Assembly (NCBI GenBank): GCA_022072025.1
Contig: JAJVIP010000009.1
Location: 62,001 to 126,000, forward strand
Direction of reading: 5' to 3'
Length of the DNA stretch: 64,000 nt
From: Elusimicrobiota bacterium
GTDB lineage: Bacteria > Elusimicrobiota > Elusimicrobia > F11
This document shows, in pieces, positions 24,177 to 32,617 of this stretch. Position 1 is the stretch's first letter; the number at the start of each line of letters is the position of its first letter. Below the pieces are notes generated by a model. The model made no database searches and was not told the origin of the DNA. It saw only the letters and a list, made by a program, of their open reading frames with translations. The translations under genes and the position numbers were made by a program.

Positions 24177-25538
24177 ATGAGAAACAGCCTTCTTTTGTCT
24201 CTGATATTTTCTTTTGTTTATGGCGCGCAAGGATTTTCAGAGATGCGATTGGAGTCGGTGGTAGACCGTGTTTTGGCCAGGAACCCCACTCTTAATATGG
24301 CCCAACTTCAGGTTGAAAAAGCCAAGAGCGATTGGGGAGAGGTGCGCTCGTTGCGGCTCCCAAAATTGGCCATCCGAAGCGCACTCATCCGAGGGGATAA
24401 TCCCGTCTATGTATTTGGATCTTTGCTTGAACAAGAGTCGTTTGGACCCGAGAATTTCGCCATTGATTCGCTGAACAATCCGGATTATTTGACCAATATT
24501 AAAAACGCATTGGATTTGGGCTTGCCGATTTTTATGGGGTTTGAAATATCCACGGGGGAAAAGATTCGGAAACTTTATATAGAACAATCCCGGGAGCAGT
24601 ATGGAATGATTGAACAGAAAACTCTGTTCGATGCCATGATGGGTTATTTGGCCGTTTTAAGAACCCAAGAAAAATGTCGGATGCTGGTGGAACGATTGGA
24701 ATCAGCCAATCGAGAGCTCGTTGATGCGAAAAAATTAAATGCCAAAGGACTCGTGTTGGGTTCTGATTATTTTGCGGCCCAAGCTATTTTAAGTGGATTA
24801 AAAGCTCGCCATTCGCAGGCCCTGGTCGAGTTTGAGACAGCCAAAAAAAGCCTGGCGATTGTCATGGGCGAGCCCTTGTCTTCGACTGAAACATTCAAGG
24901 GCGGTTTGAGTGAGTCTCGATATAAAATCAATGAAGAAAATGATTGGATAAAAACCGCCTTCTCTAATCGGAGAGATCTGAGAATTGTCGATCTTCAAAA
25001 TTCGATGGCGGATTTGTCCTACGATCAATCCAAACGAGGTTTTTATCCAAAGATCGAAGCCTTTGCCTCGCTAGAAACCAATACGGAGGATTTTGAATCC
25101 AATCCCACCAACCGAATGGTGGGGGTGCGGTCCCATTTCCCAATTGGGGACCCTTCTTATTTTTCTCGACGCTCTCAAGCCAAGACAAATGCGCAGTTGG
25201 CTTCAAGTCAAAAAAAATCCATTGAAGAATCGGTTCGGTTGGAAGTTCTCAATGCTCTTCAGAATTACCTTTCCGCTCTCTCAAGTCTTTCATTTGTTCA
25301 GAACGCCGTTGAAGAGTCCAAAAAATCTTTAGAAATGTTTCGCCCTCTTTATCGTGAAGGCCGTCAGAGTATTTTGGATGTATTAAAAGCCGAAGAAGGT
25401 TTGGTTCGGGCCCAAGAGGCGCTTATCGACAACCAATTTCAGATTCATGGAGGGTATGCTCGGTTGCAACTGGTTATAGGAGAGTTGGGCCCTTCAACAC
25501 TACAAATGGTTCAAGCCAATCTGGAGAAAGTGCCGTGA
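24177..25538 (+). CDS. TolC-family outer membrane efflux protein
   Basis: 453 residues, ATG after AAGGGGAG. Signal peptide about 1-20 (LLLSLIFSFVYGAQG). TolC-type helical repeats: RVLARNPTLNMAQLQVEKAK near the start and GRQSILDVLKAEEGLVRAQEA near the end. Its last bases GTGA contain the start of the RND pump gene, so the two are translationally coupled. A perfect CRP/FNR-like box with a -10 element lies upstream. Confidence 0.9.
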   Translation: MRNSLLLSLIFSFVYGAQGFSEMRLESVVDRVLARNPTLNMAQLQVEKAKSDWGEVRSLRLPKLAIRSALIRGDNPVYVFGSLLEQESFGPENFAIDSLNNPDYLTNIKNALDLGLPIFMGFEISTGEKIRKLYIEQSREQYGMIEQKTLFDAMMGYLAVLRTQEKCRMLVERLESANRELVDAKKLNAKGLVLGSDYFAAQAILSGLKARHSQALVEFETAKKSLAIVMGEPLSSTETFKGGLSESRYKINEENDWIKTAFSNRRDLRIVDLQNSMADLSYDQSKRGFYPKIEAFASLETNTEDFESNPTNRMVGVRSHFPIGDPSYFSRRSQAKTNAQLASSQKKSIEESVRLEVLNALQNYLSALSSLSFVQNAVEESKKSLEMFRPLYREGRQSILDVLKAEEGLVRAQEALIDNQFQIHGGYARLQLVIGELGPSTLQMVQANLEKVP

Positions 25539-28500
25539 CGGTTGATCAGAAACCACTGGGAATTTCAGGCCGGATGGCGGATTACTTTATCAAGTCAAAA
25601 CTGACGATATTGGTGATTGTGGCGTCGCTGCTCATAGGGATTTTTGCCACCGTTCGTCTTCCCAGAGAAGAAGAACCTCAAATCAATGTGCCGATGTTTG
25701 ACATCTTTGTTCCGTTCCCTGGTGCCAGTGCCAAAGAAGTGGAGGAGCGTATTGTGACGGTGGGGGAGAGGCGGCTGTGGGAAATTCCCGGGGTTGAATA
25801 TATTTATTCGACTTCCGAGCCTGGGCATGCTTTGTTTATCGTTCGTTTTAAGGTTGGAACCAATCCTGAAGAGGCGATGACCCGAATCTACACCAAAACT
25901 TTCGCCCATGTGGACTCCTTGGCCGTTGGTGTGGGGCAACCATTGATCAAACCACGATCCATCGATGATGTCCCGATATTGACCGTCACCCTCTCTGGGG
26001 AAAATATTGATTCTCTTGAATTGCGTCGGATGGCCTTAATTCTTCGACAGGAGATCAGTCATATTCACAACGTGTCTGAAACGCAGATTATTGGCGGAAA
26101 GAAACGTCAATTCTTAATTCATTTTGATCCAGAGAAGTTGAAAGAGCGCAGATTAACCGTTCTTGAACTTTTGGGAATTGTTCGGGCCACCAATCGCCGT
26201 TTGCCCGCGGGTCATTACAATCAAGAAGGGCTTGCCATTCAGGTGGATACGGATGCTTTCATTCGTTCAGCGGATGATCTCAAACAGGTGGTGGTGGGTG
26301 TTTCGAGTGGTCGCCCTGTGATGATGGGTGATGTGGCCACCATCACCGATGGACCCGATGAAGGCGAAAGTTTCGTTTCTCTGGACGGAAGACCAGCGGT
26401 AACCGTGGCTGTTTCAAAAAGACGCGGAGCCAATGCCACGCATGTTTCCCACGCTGTCCTTTCGCGTATTGATGAAATGAAATCGATCTGGGCGACGACG
26501 GGAGTTCAATTAAAAGTAACCAGGGATTACGGTGAAACAGCCAAAGAAAAATCAGATGAATTATTGTTTCATGTGCTGCTCGCGACATTTTCAGTCACGC
26601 TGTTGATCGCTTTGGCTCTGGGCATTCGCGAAGCCCTTGTGGTGTTGATTGCCATCCCCGTCACGCTGGCTTTAACCCTCGCTGTTTATTTTCTCTCTGG
26701 ATACACGCTTAACAGAATTACTCTCTTCGCGCTGATTTTTTCGATTGGCATTCTCGTCGACGACGCCATTGTGGTTGTTGAAAACATACACCGGCATTAT
26801 GTGATGCGTGACGGTCGCTCCTTGTGGCGCTTGGCGGTGGAAGCGGTTGATGAAGTGGGAAATCCAACGTTGTTGGCCACTTTTGCGGTGATTGCGGCCA
26901 TCCTACCCATGGCCTTCGTCAGTGGGCTCATGGGGCCCTATATGAGACCCATTCCGGTGGGGGCCTCCATCTCGATGCTTTTTTCCGTTGTCATCGCTTT
27001 TGTCGTATCGCCTTGGGCCTTTGCCCACCTATTGGAATGGTGGAGCCCGAAGGTGACAAATCACGAACACAAAGAGTCTTGGCTGGATCATCAGTACAAA
27101 CGATTGATGGGGAGCATTCTTAACCATGGAAAAATTCGATGGTTGTATTTCATCGGCATGGTTTTTTTGCTTTTCAGTTCTATCTCACTTATTTATTTTA
27201 AGTTGGTGACAGTCAAGATGCTCCCCTTTGACAACAAAAATGAATTTGAAGTGGTGGTGACCTTGCCCGAAGGAAGCGCCATCGATAAAACCAAACAGGC
27301 GATTCAGGAAATGTCGGTGGTCCTTAAAAATATTCCGGAAGTTCTCAACGTGACCAGCTACGTTGGCGCGGCGGCCCCATATAATTTTAACGGACTTGTC
27401 CGGCATTATTTCTTGAGAGAAAGGCCCCATCAGGCTGATTTGGTGGTTAATTTAAAACGTCGCCAGGACCGGGAGAGACAAAGTCACGATATCGCCAAAG
27501 AGGTTCGCGGTCCTCTCCTGCAAATTGCGAAAAAATACAACGCCCGGATCCAGGTGGCGGAAGTCCCTCCAGGGCCGCCGGTTTTATCAACACTCGTTTT
27601 CGAAATTTATGGGCCCGCAATTGAAAAACGGAGAGAAATAGCGGATCGGCTAAAAAAACTTCTTGAAGCTACCGATGGAATTGTTGATGTGGACACCTAC
27701 GTTCCAGATCCGCAACCGCTGGCTCGGCTCAAGGTGGATCGAAATCGAGCCACGTTAAATGGCATCCCCGCCGATCAAATCGCGCAAACGGTTGGAATTG
27801 CCCTTTATGGTCACACTGTGGACCTCGCTCATTTGGAAACTGAAAAAGAACCTGTTGAGATTCGGTTGCGTTTGGCTGAGAAGAACCGCCGAGGATTGGG
27901 GGCGGTTCGAAAAATTCCACTTCTTTCTCGCAATGGCACGGCCATTCCAATTGGAGATCTCACGACCGTAGAGCGTATTTCTCTAGATGATCCGATCTAT
28001 CATAAAAATCTTCAGCCCGTGAGTTATGTGATCGCTGATGTGGCAGGTCGCCAAGAAAGTCCCATCTATGCCATCTTGGAACTCAGGGAAAAAATTCAGG
28101 GCATGGCCAGCTCAATGGGTGTCGAGTTGAAAGAATATTTCGCGGAGCAACCCCATACCTCATCAGAATATGCCCTCAAGTGGGATGGAGAATGGCAAGT
28201 GACGTACGAAGTGTTTCGAGATCTCGGTATTGCCTTCGCTTTGGTTCTGGTCCTTATTTACATCCTCGTTGTCGGTTGGTTTAAATCCTTTACTGTTCCA
28301 TTTGTAATTATGATTCCCATTCCGTTGACGTTGGTGGGAATCCTTCCGGCGCATTGGTTGATGGGAGCCTTTTTTACAGCCACCTCCATGATCGGTTTTA
28401 TTGCGGGAGCCGGGATCGTTGTTCGAAACTCAATTATTCTTGTCGATTTTATCCAACTGAGACAAAAGGAAGGGATGCCGCTTAAAGAGGCCGTGATTGA

Positions 28501-28705
28501 CGCCGGCGCCGTTCGATTTCGTCCCATGTTGTTGACGGCGGCGGCGGTTGTGGTGGGGGCGGGCGTTATTTTATTCGATCCCATTTTTCAGGGATTGGCG
28601 GTTTCCTTAATGGCCGGAGAAGTGGCTTCGACCATTCTTTCCCGAACGGCGGTTCCCGTTCTTTATTATTTGTTGATGCGCCAAAGACAAGAAAAGACGC
28701 TTTAA
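25535..28705 (+). CDS. RND-family efflux pump permease
   Basis: 1056 residues, GTG start overlapping the TolC stop. Twelve membrane helices in the usual two blocks with two large periplasmic loops. The helix 4 proton-relay pair is present (GILVDDAIVVVENI). In helix 10 the usual Lys position is Arg (GIVVRNSIILVDFI). N-terminal block LPREEEPQINVPMF and VEERIVTVGERRLW are typical of HAE/unclassified RND pumps. No periplasmic adaptor gene lies next to it, although TolC does. Substrate unknown. The stop is followed within 3 bp by a palindromic element. Confidence 0.93.
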   Translation: MTVDQKPLGISGRMADYFIKSKLTILVIVASLLIGIFATVRLPREEEPQINVPMFDIFVPFPGASAKEVEERIVTVGERRLWEIPGVEYIYSTSEPGHALFIVRFKVGTNPEEAMTRIYTKTFAHVDSLAVGVGQPLIKPRSIDDVPILTVTLSGENIDSLELRRMALILRQEISHIHNVSETQIIGGKKRQFLIHFDPEKLKERRLTVLELLGIVRATNRRLPAGHYNQEGLAIQVDTDAFIRSADDLKQVVVGVSSGRPVMMGDVATITDGPDEGESFVSLDGRPAVTVAVSKRRGANATHVSHAVLSRIDEMKSIWATTGVQLKVTRDYGETAKEKSDELLFHVLLATFSVTLLIALALGIREALVVLIAIPVTLALTLAVYFLSGYTLNRITLFALIFSIGILVDDAIVVVENIHRHYVMRDGRSLWRLAVEAVDEVGNPTLLATFAVIAAILPMAFVSGLMGPYMRPIPVGASISMLFSVVIAFVVSPWAFAHLLEWWSPKVTNHEHKESWLDHQYKRLMGSILNHGKIRWLYFIGMVFLLFSSISLIYFKLVTVKMLPFDNKNEFEVVVTLPEGSAIDKTKQAIQEMSVVLKNIPEVLNVTSYVGAAAPYNFNGLVRHYFLRERPHQADLVVNLKRRQDRERQSHDIAKEVRGPLLQIAKKYNARIQVAEVPPGPPVLSTLVFEIYGPAIEKRREIADRLKKLLEATDGIVDVDTYVPDPQPLARLKVDRNRATLNGIPADQIAQTVGIALYGHTVDLAHLETEKEPVEIRLRLAEKNRRGLGAVRKIPLLSRNGTAIPIGDLTTVERISLDDPIYHKNLQPVSYVIADVAGRQESPIYAILELREKIQGMASSMGVELKEYFAEQPHTSSEYALKWDGEWQVTYEVFRDLGIAFALVLVLIYILVVGWFKSFTVPFVIMIPIPLTLVGILPAHWLMGAFFTATSMIGFIAGAGIVVRNSIILVDFIQLRQKEGMPLKEAVIDAGAVRFRPMLLTAAAVVVGAGVILFDPIFQGLAVSLMAGEVASTILSRTAVPVLYYLLMRQRQEKTL

Positions 28706-28707
28706 TC

Positions 28708-28872
28708 CCAATGCAGTTTAGTTAAGGAATTTTCATATCGAAACTTCGTCATCCCGGCAATCCTTTGGCCGGGATCCAGGTTTTGATCGTTGGTGAAAAC
28801 CTGGGCCCCGGCCAAAAACGTGCCGGGGCGACGATTTGTGTCTAACAATTTTTCTTAACAAAACCGCATTGG
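28708..28872. repeat. Palindromic MITE-like element, copy 4, with 19-base terminal inverted repeats
   Basis: 165 bp. The ends CCAATGCAGTTTAGTTAAG and (reverse complement of right end) CCAATGCGGTTTTGTTAAG match in 17 of 19 positions. Inside are arms CGTCATCCCGGC (28747-28758) / GCCGGGGCGACG (28822-28833) and GGCCGGGATCCAGGTTTT (28767-28784) / AAAACCTGGGCCCCGGCC (28796-28813). No coding capacity. Confidence 0.85.
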
Positions 28873-28882
28873 TTTTAATCCG

Positions 28883-28898
28883 TATGATAACCCTCATA
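28883..28898. promoter_or_regulatory. CRP/FNR-like box D, TATGA-TAACCC-TCATA
   Basis: Perfect dyad 60 bp upstream of the universal stress gene. Hexamer TATCGT (28920-28925), identical to that at box C, is centred exactly 32 bp from the dyad centre. The box starts 11 bp past the palindromic element. Confidence 0.78.
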
Positions 28899-28957
28899 TA
28901 TGAGGAGTTTTTGATTTAATATCGTGCGTTCAGAGAATCAAAAAAGGAGGGGCTTAT

Positions 28958-29905
28958 ATGGCTGAATCAAAACGCATCATTATTGGTTATGACGGGTCTT
29001 CAGCGTCGCAGGCCATATTTGCTGATTTAAAGAGAGCAGGCCTCCCTCCCCATCTCGAGGCTATTGTTCTTTCCGCGATTGACTTCACCCCTCCCAATTG
29101 GATCGACATGGCCACCATTAACCAGTCCGTTTTGGTTGAAGAAATAGAATCCGCTCGTTCGAATGCCTTGGAGTATGCCGAGAAAATCTCCAAAGAAGCC
29201 TGTGATCGGTTGAAAGCCCAATTCCCAGGATGGAAGGTCAGTCCTGAAGCCCATTCGGTTTCCGCGGCGCAGGCATTGGTGACGAAAGCGGAGAAATGGA
29301 ACGCCGATCTTATTGTGATGGGGGCCCATGGCCACTCACAACTGGGACGGTTTTTGGGCAGCGTATCTCAATTGGTTCTTATGCAGGCCCCTTGTTCGGT
29401 TCGGATTTCGAGATCTCCCGCCGAATCATCCCCGGGTGTTAAGATTTTAATCGGTGTGGATGGTTCCTTGGGATCTGATGCGGCCATGAAGACCGTTCAA
29501 GGTCGTTTTTGGCCCTCTTCAACCGAGGCCCGCGTTTTATCTGCGCTTTATTCACATCCCACTTTGCAAATGACGCATATGGTTCCTCCTGATCTGAAAG
29601 CCGTTCGTCCAGTGTCAGGCCAACAACGAATGGCTGTTAATCAGATGGTGGAAAAATTTTCAGGAGAACTTCGAAAAGTCGGAGTGGAGGCGCAGGCCTT
29701 GGTGCGGGAGGGCGATCCCAAGCACCTATTGGTGGCTGAAGCTGAATCCTGGAAAGCGGATTGCATCTTTATGGGAGCTCGCGGCTTAAGTTCGTTGAGA
29801 CGGTTTTTACTGGGAAGTGTGTCGATGGCCGTGGCCGCAAGGGCACATTCTTCAGTTGAAGTGGTTCGTTCTAAAGACCAAGCCTCGAACGAGGCGAGGT
29901 CATAA
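28958..29905 (+). CDS. Tandem universal stress protein
   Basis: 315 residues, ATG after AAAGGAGG. Two UspA domains: about 1-150 and 155-310. The ATP-binding motif G2xG9xGS is exact in the second (GARGLSSLRRFLLGS) and one residue short in the first (GAHGHSQLGRFLGS). Both start with a typical strand (IIIGYDGS; ILIGVDGS). Tandem Usp proteins accumulate in growth arrest or oxygen limitation. The promoter carries CRP/FNR-like box D, and a 69-residue gene follows 16 bp later. Confidence 0.92.
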   Translation: MAESKRIIIGYDGSSASQAIFADLKRAGLPPHLEAIVLSAIDFTPPNWIDMATINQSVLVEEIESARSNALEYAEKISKEACDRLKAQFPGWKVSPEAHSVSAAQALVTKAEKWNADLIVMGAHGHSQLGRFLGSVSQLVLMQAPCSVRISRSPAESSPGVKILIGVDGSLGSDAAMKTVQGRFWPSSTEARVLSALYSHPTLQMTHMVPPDLKAVRPVSGQQRMAVNQMVEKFSGELRKVGVEAQALVREGDPKHLLVAEAESWKADCIFMGARGLSSLRRFLLGSVSMAVAARAHSSVEVVRSKDQASNEARS

Positions 29906-29921
29906 AAAAATAGGAGGGGAT

Positions 29922-30131
29922 ATGATCAATTTGAAATTGACGTCAGGGGAAAGGGATATGTTGATTCGGGTGTTGGATGTCTATTTCTCAGATCTTCGAA
30001 ATGAAATTTCAAATACGGAAAGCTGGGAGTATAAAGATAATCTGAAAAATGAGGAAAAATTTTTAAACCGGATCATGGGGGAATTAAAAACAGACAAGGC
30101 CATGGAAGAAGAAAAAAAATCAAGAAAATGA
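29922..30131 (+). CDS. Small acidic/basic helical protein of unknown function
   Basis: 69 residues, ATG preceded by TAGGAGGGG, 16 bp after the universal stress gene and probably in the same transcript. Predicted helical and highly charged (SGERDMLIRVLDVYFSDLRNEI; EEKFLNRIMGELK; tail EEEKKSRK); no membrane segment, no cysteines. Not recognised. The strong ribosome site and operon position are the evidence for coding. Confidence 0.72.
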   Translation: MINLKLTSGERDMLIRVLDVYFSDLRNEISNTESWEYKDNLKNEEKFLNRIMGELKTDKAMEEEKKSRK

Positions 30132-30142
30132 AACAAAGATTA

Positions 30143-30580
30143 TTATAAGTGGGGGTCCAAATTAACTTTTAAGGCTTTGAGGGAGAGGGACACGTCCAAG
30201 AGGAAGTACACCATGGCCACACAGAGGCAAACCACCCCGAGGAAGAGAAATGCAAGGACGAACCCTTCACAGGCCCACCCAAAAAAAAGCCTCACCAAAA
30301 GTCCCAGAATAATCAAGGTAGAAAGAAATACGCTGGAGGCCGTGAAGAAAACAGAATTGCGAAGCAATTCTGAGCGCCGAACGAGAATGCGTAATTGCTC
30401 TTTGGCTTGAAGATTTTGATGGTCGTCATTTTTTAATTCCAAGGCCATGGACCTGGCTCGGTCAATGGATCTCCCGAGCCGGTTGGTTATGGAGAGAAGC
30501 AACAGCCCCGCGCCTGAAATCAAAGCAATGGGCGAGAGTGAGAGTTGAAGAAGTTTGGCAAAGGTTTCAATATTATTCAC
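30143..30580 (-). CDS. DUF2721-family membrane protein
   Basis: 145 residues from a GTG start. Three membrane helices (about 13-32, 77-97, 105-127) with the family-like LLQLSLSPIALISGAGLLLLSITNRLGR at the N-terminus, a charged cytoplasmic linker (ALELKNDDHQNLQAKEQLRILVRRSELLRNS), and a short C-terminus. DUF2721 function is unknown. It is convergent with the stress-protein unit (11 bp between stops) and divergent from nrfH. Confidence 0.85.
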   Translation of the reverse strand: MNNIETFAKLLQLSLSPIALISGAGLLLLSITNRLGRSIDRARSMALELKNDDHQNLQAKEQLRILVRRSELLRNSVFFTASSVFLSTLIILGLLVRLFFGWACEGFVLAFLFLGVVCLCVAMVYFLLDVSLSLKALKVNLDPHL

Positions 30581-30642
30581 GGTGGAATGTTAGCAAACCC
30601 AAAGACTTGCTGAGACGACCACTTTATTACTGTTACTATAGG

Positions 30643-30655
30643 ATGATGCAATCAT
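30643..30655. promoter_or_regulatory. Dyad ATGAT-GCA-ATCAT upstream of nrfH
   Basis: A perfect 13-base palindrome 20 bp before the nrfH start. It can be read as ATGA-N5-TCAT, a one-base-shorter version of the TATGA-N6-TCATA boxes, or as an FNR-like TGAT/ATCA site. Position so close to the start suggests repression or a very short leader. Confidence 0.4.
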
Positions 30656-30674
30656 GTGTGGCTTTTAAACTTGA

Positions 30675-31184
30675 ATGGACAGGCTTAAAAAGTTTTATTT
30701 TTTCTTTCTCTTTATAACCTCGCTCTTCTGCGGATTGGGTCTTTTTACATTCCATTATGCGGAGGGTTTGTCCTATTTCAGTACAGATCCCAAAGCTTGC
30801 GTGAATTGTCACATCATGCAACCTCAATATAACTCCTGGAAACGTTCCAGTCACCATTCGGTGGCTTCGTGTGTGGAATGTCATTTGCCCCATAACTTTA
30901 TTAATAAATATATAGCGAAGGCAGACAATGGCTACCGGCATTCAAAAGGATTCACATTTCAAGATTTTCATGAGCCGATTATGATCAGCCCAAGAAACAG
31001 CCAAATTTTGCAAGAAAATTGCATGAGGTGTCATTCCCCGTTGGTTCATGGCTCGGCTTTGACCTTTGCCAGTGATACACAACCTGTTTCATGTGTGCAT
31101 TGCCACTCGGGGGTTGGGCACGGAGAGAGAACAGGCGTGGGGCGTTTTGAAAAATTTAAGTTATATGAGGGGGAGAAAGGGTGA
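30675..31184 (+). CDS. nrfH: NrfH-type tetraheme quinol dehydrogenase
   Basis: 169 residues. One N-terminal membrane anchor (about 7-27) then four CxxCH heme sites: CVNCH, CVECH, CMRCH, CVHCH. This is the NapC/NirT family and with the next gene forms the NrfHA complex, which takes electrons from menaquinol for nitrite reduction. The last bases GTGA contain the nrfA start. A dyad ATGAT-GCA-ATCAT lies just upstream. Confidence 0.93.
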   Translation: MDRLKKFYFFFLFITSLFCGLGLFTFHYAEGLSYFSTDPKACVNCHIMQPQYNSWKRSSHHSVASCVECHLPHNFINKYIAKADNGYRHSKGFTFQDFHEPIMISPRNSQILQENCMRCHSPLVHGSALTFASDTQPVSCVHCHSGVGHGERTGVGRFEKFKLYEGEKG

Positions 31185-32617
31185 ATAAAATAATTGAGTT
31201 GTTCAGAAAACTAAAATTTCAACTTTTATTGGGGGCGGGCCTCATCATAGGAACCGTCCTCATCACGGCTTTGTTGATCAATATTTTTGAAAGAAAAAGG
31301 GAAGCACGAAACCCCTATGTTCGTTTGGTTGAAGTGACTGAAAATGATACCGACCCCGCCAAGTGGGGAATCAATTGGCCAAAAGAATATGACTCCTATA
31401 AACTCACCGCGCTTTCAACCCGAACACGGTTTGGCGGGCATGGGGGAAGTGAGGCCATGCCCCAAGAAAAGTTGGAACGAGATCCATGGCTCAAGCGAAT
31501 GTTTCAAGGTTATGCGTTTTCAATTGATTATCGGGATCGCCGAGGGCATGCCTATATGTTGTCCGATCAAGAGTCCACCAAACGGCTCAGCAAACCCCAA
31601 TCCGGATCTTGTCTGCATTGCCATGCGTCCGTCATGCCGCTGTATCGGAAGTTGGGGGACGGAGATGCCGCGAAAGGATTTGAAAAAAGTTATCAATATT
31701 CATACCAGGAGCTAAACCAGATACTGCATGATGAGGGGCACGCTCATCCTGTGTCTTGCGTTGATTGTCATGATCCCAAATCCATGGAGTTAAGAGTGAC
31801 ACGCCCCGGTTTTATCAAAGGAATCCAATCACTTGCTCAGTCCAATTCACCGGTTCCACATATTCCCTCCATTCAACGGTGGAGAGAGGGAGATCGTAAA
31901 AAGCCCTACGATCCCAATCGCGAGGCCTCCCAAACGGAGATGAGGTCTTTTGCTTGCGCGCAATGTCACGTGGAATACTATTGTGGGCCCAAAATGCCTT
32001 TGACGTTTCCTTGGGGCAAGGGGCTCAAGGTGGAGGAGGTTGAAGAATTCTGGAACACCACACAATATACGGATGGAACTCCTTTTTCAGATTTTGTCCA
32101 TGCGGAAACAGGAGCCAAACTTCTCAAGGCGCAACATCCCGAATTTGAATTGTGGAGTCAAGGCATTCACGCGCGAAGTGGCGTTTCCTGCGCGGATTGT
32201 CATATGCCCTACATGCGTGACGGCGCCACCAAAGTCTCCGACCACTGGGTTCGAAGCCCCCTTCTCAATATCAACCGGGCTTGCCAAACCTGCCACCGAT
32301 GGCCGGAGGAAGAGATCAAGGCTCGAGTGGATGTGATTCAGGAACGGAACCACAATCTCCTGCAGCGAGCGGCCAAGGCACTTATGGATCAGTTGGATGC
32401 GATTCAACAAGCCAAAAAAGAAGGAGCCACAGAGATTCATTTGAAAGAGGCGTTTGAATTTCAGCGAAAGGCGCAATGGCGTCTTGATTTTATTGCTGCA
32501 GAAAATTCCATGGGATTTCATGCTCCTCAGGAGGCCGCGCGGATTCTGGGAGAAGCAGCCGATTACGCTCGCCAAGGGCAAGTTGCCGCCGTTCATTGGA
32601 AGAAGACGAAACAATAA
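31181..32617 (+). CDS. nrfA: Cytochrome c nitrite reductase catalytic subunit with CxxCH heme 1
   Basis: 478 residues, GTG start overlapping nrfH. N-terminal signal/anchor helix (about 15-34). Five heme sites: CLHCH, CVDCH, CAQCH, CADCH, CQTCH. Active-site context is kept: Tyr in [12 protein letters not shown] and His in [15 protein letters not shown]. In classical NrfA the first, catalytic heme is CxxCK with lysine as ligand; here it is CLHCH, the histidine-type variant known from some epsilon-proteobacteria and others. Reduces nitrite to ammonium in the periplasm with six electrons. Overlaps/abuts the SulP gene. Confidence 0.93.
   Translation: MNKIIELFRKLKFQLLLGAGLIIGTVLITALLINIFERKREARNPYVRLVEVTENDTDPAKWGINWPKEYDSYKLTALSTRTRFGGHGGSEAMPQEKLERDPWLKRMFQGYAFSIDYRDRRGHAYMLSDQESTKRLSKPQSGSCLHCHASVMPLYRKLGDGDAAKGFEKSYQYSYQELNQILHDEGHAHPVSCVDCHDPKSMELRVTRPGFIKGIQSLAQSNSPVPHIPSIQRWREGDRKKPYDPNREASQTEMRSFACAQCHVEYYCGPKMPLTFPWGKGLKVEEVEEFWNTTQYTDGTPFSDFVHAETGAKLLKAQHPEFELWSQGIHARSGVSCADCHMPYMRDGATKVSDHWVRSPLLNINRACQTCHRWPEEEIKARVDVIQERNHNLLQRAAKALMDQLDAIQQAKKEGATEIHLKEAFEFQRKAQWRLDFIAAENSMGFHAPQEAARILGEAADYARQGQVAAVHWKKTKQ

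Noticed and set aside
30581-30674. Canonical FNR box TTGAT-N4-ATCAA before nrfH
   Set aside because: Only the ATGAT-GCA-ATCAT dyad is present; spacing and arms do not match the FNR consensus.
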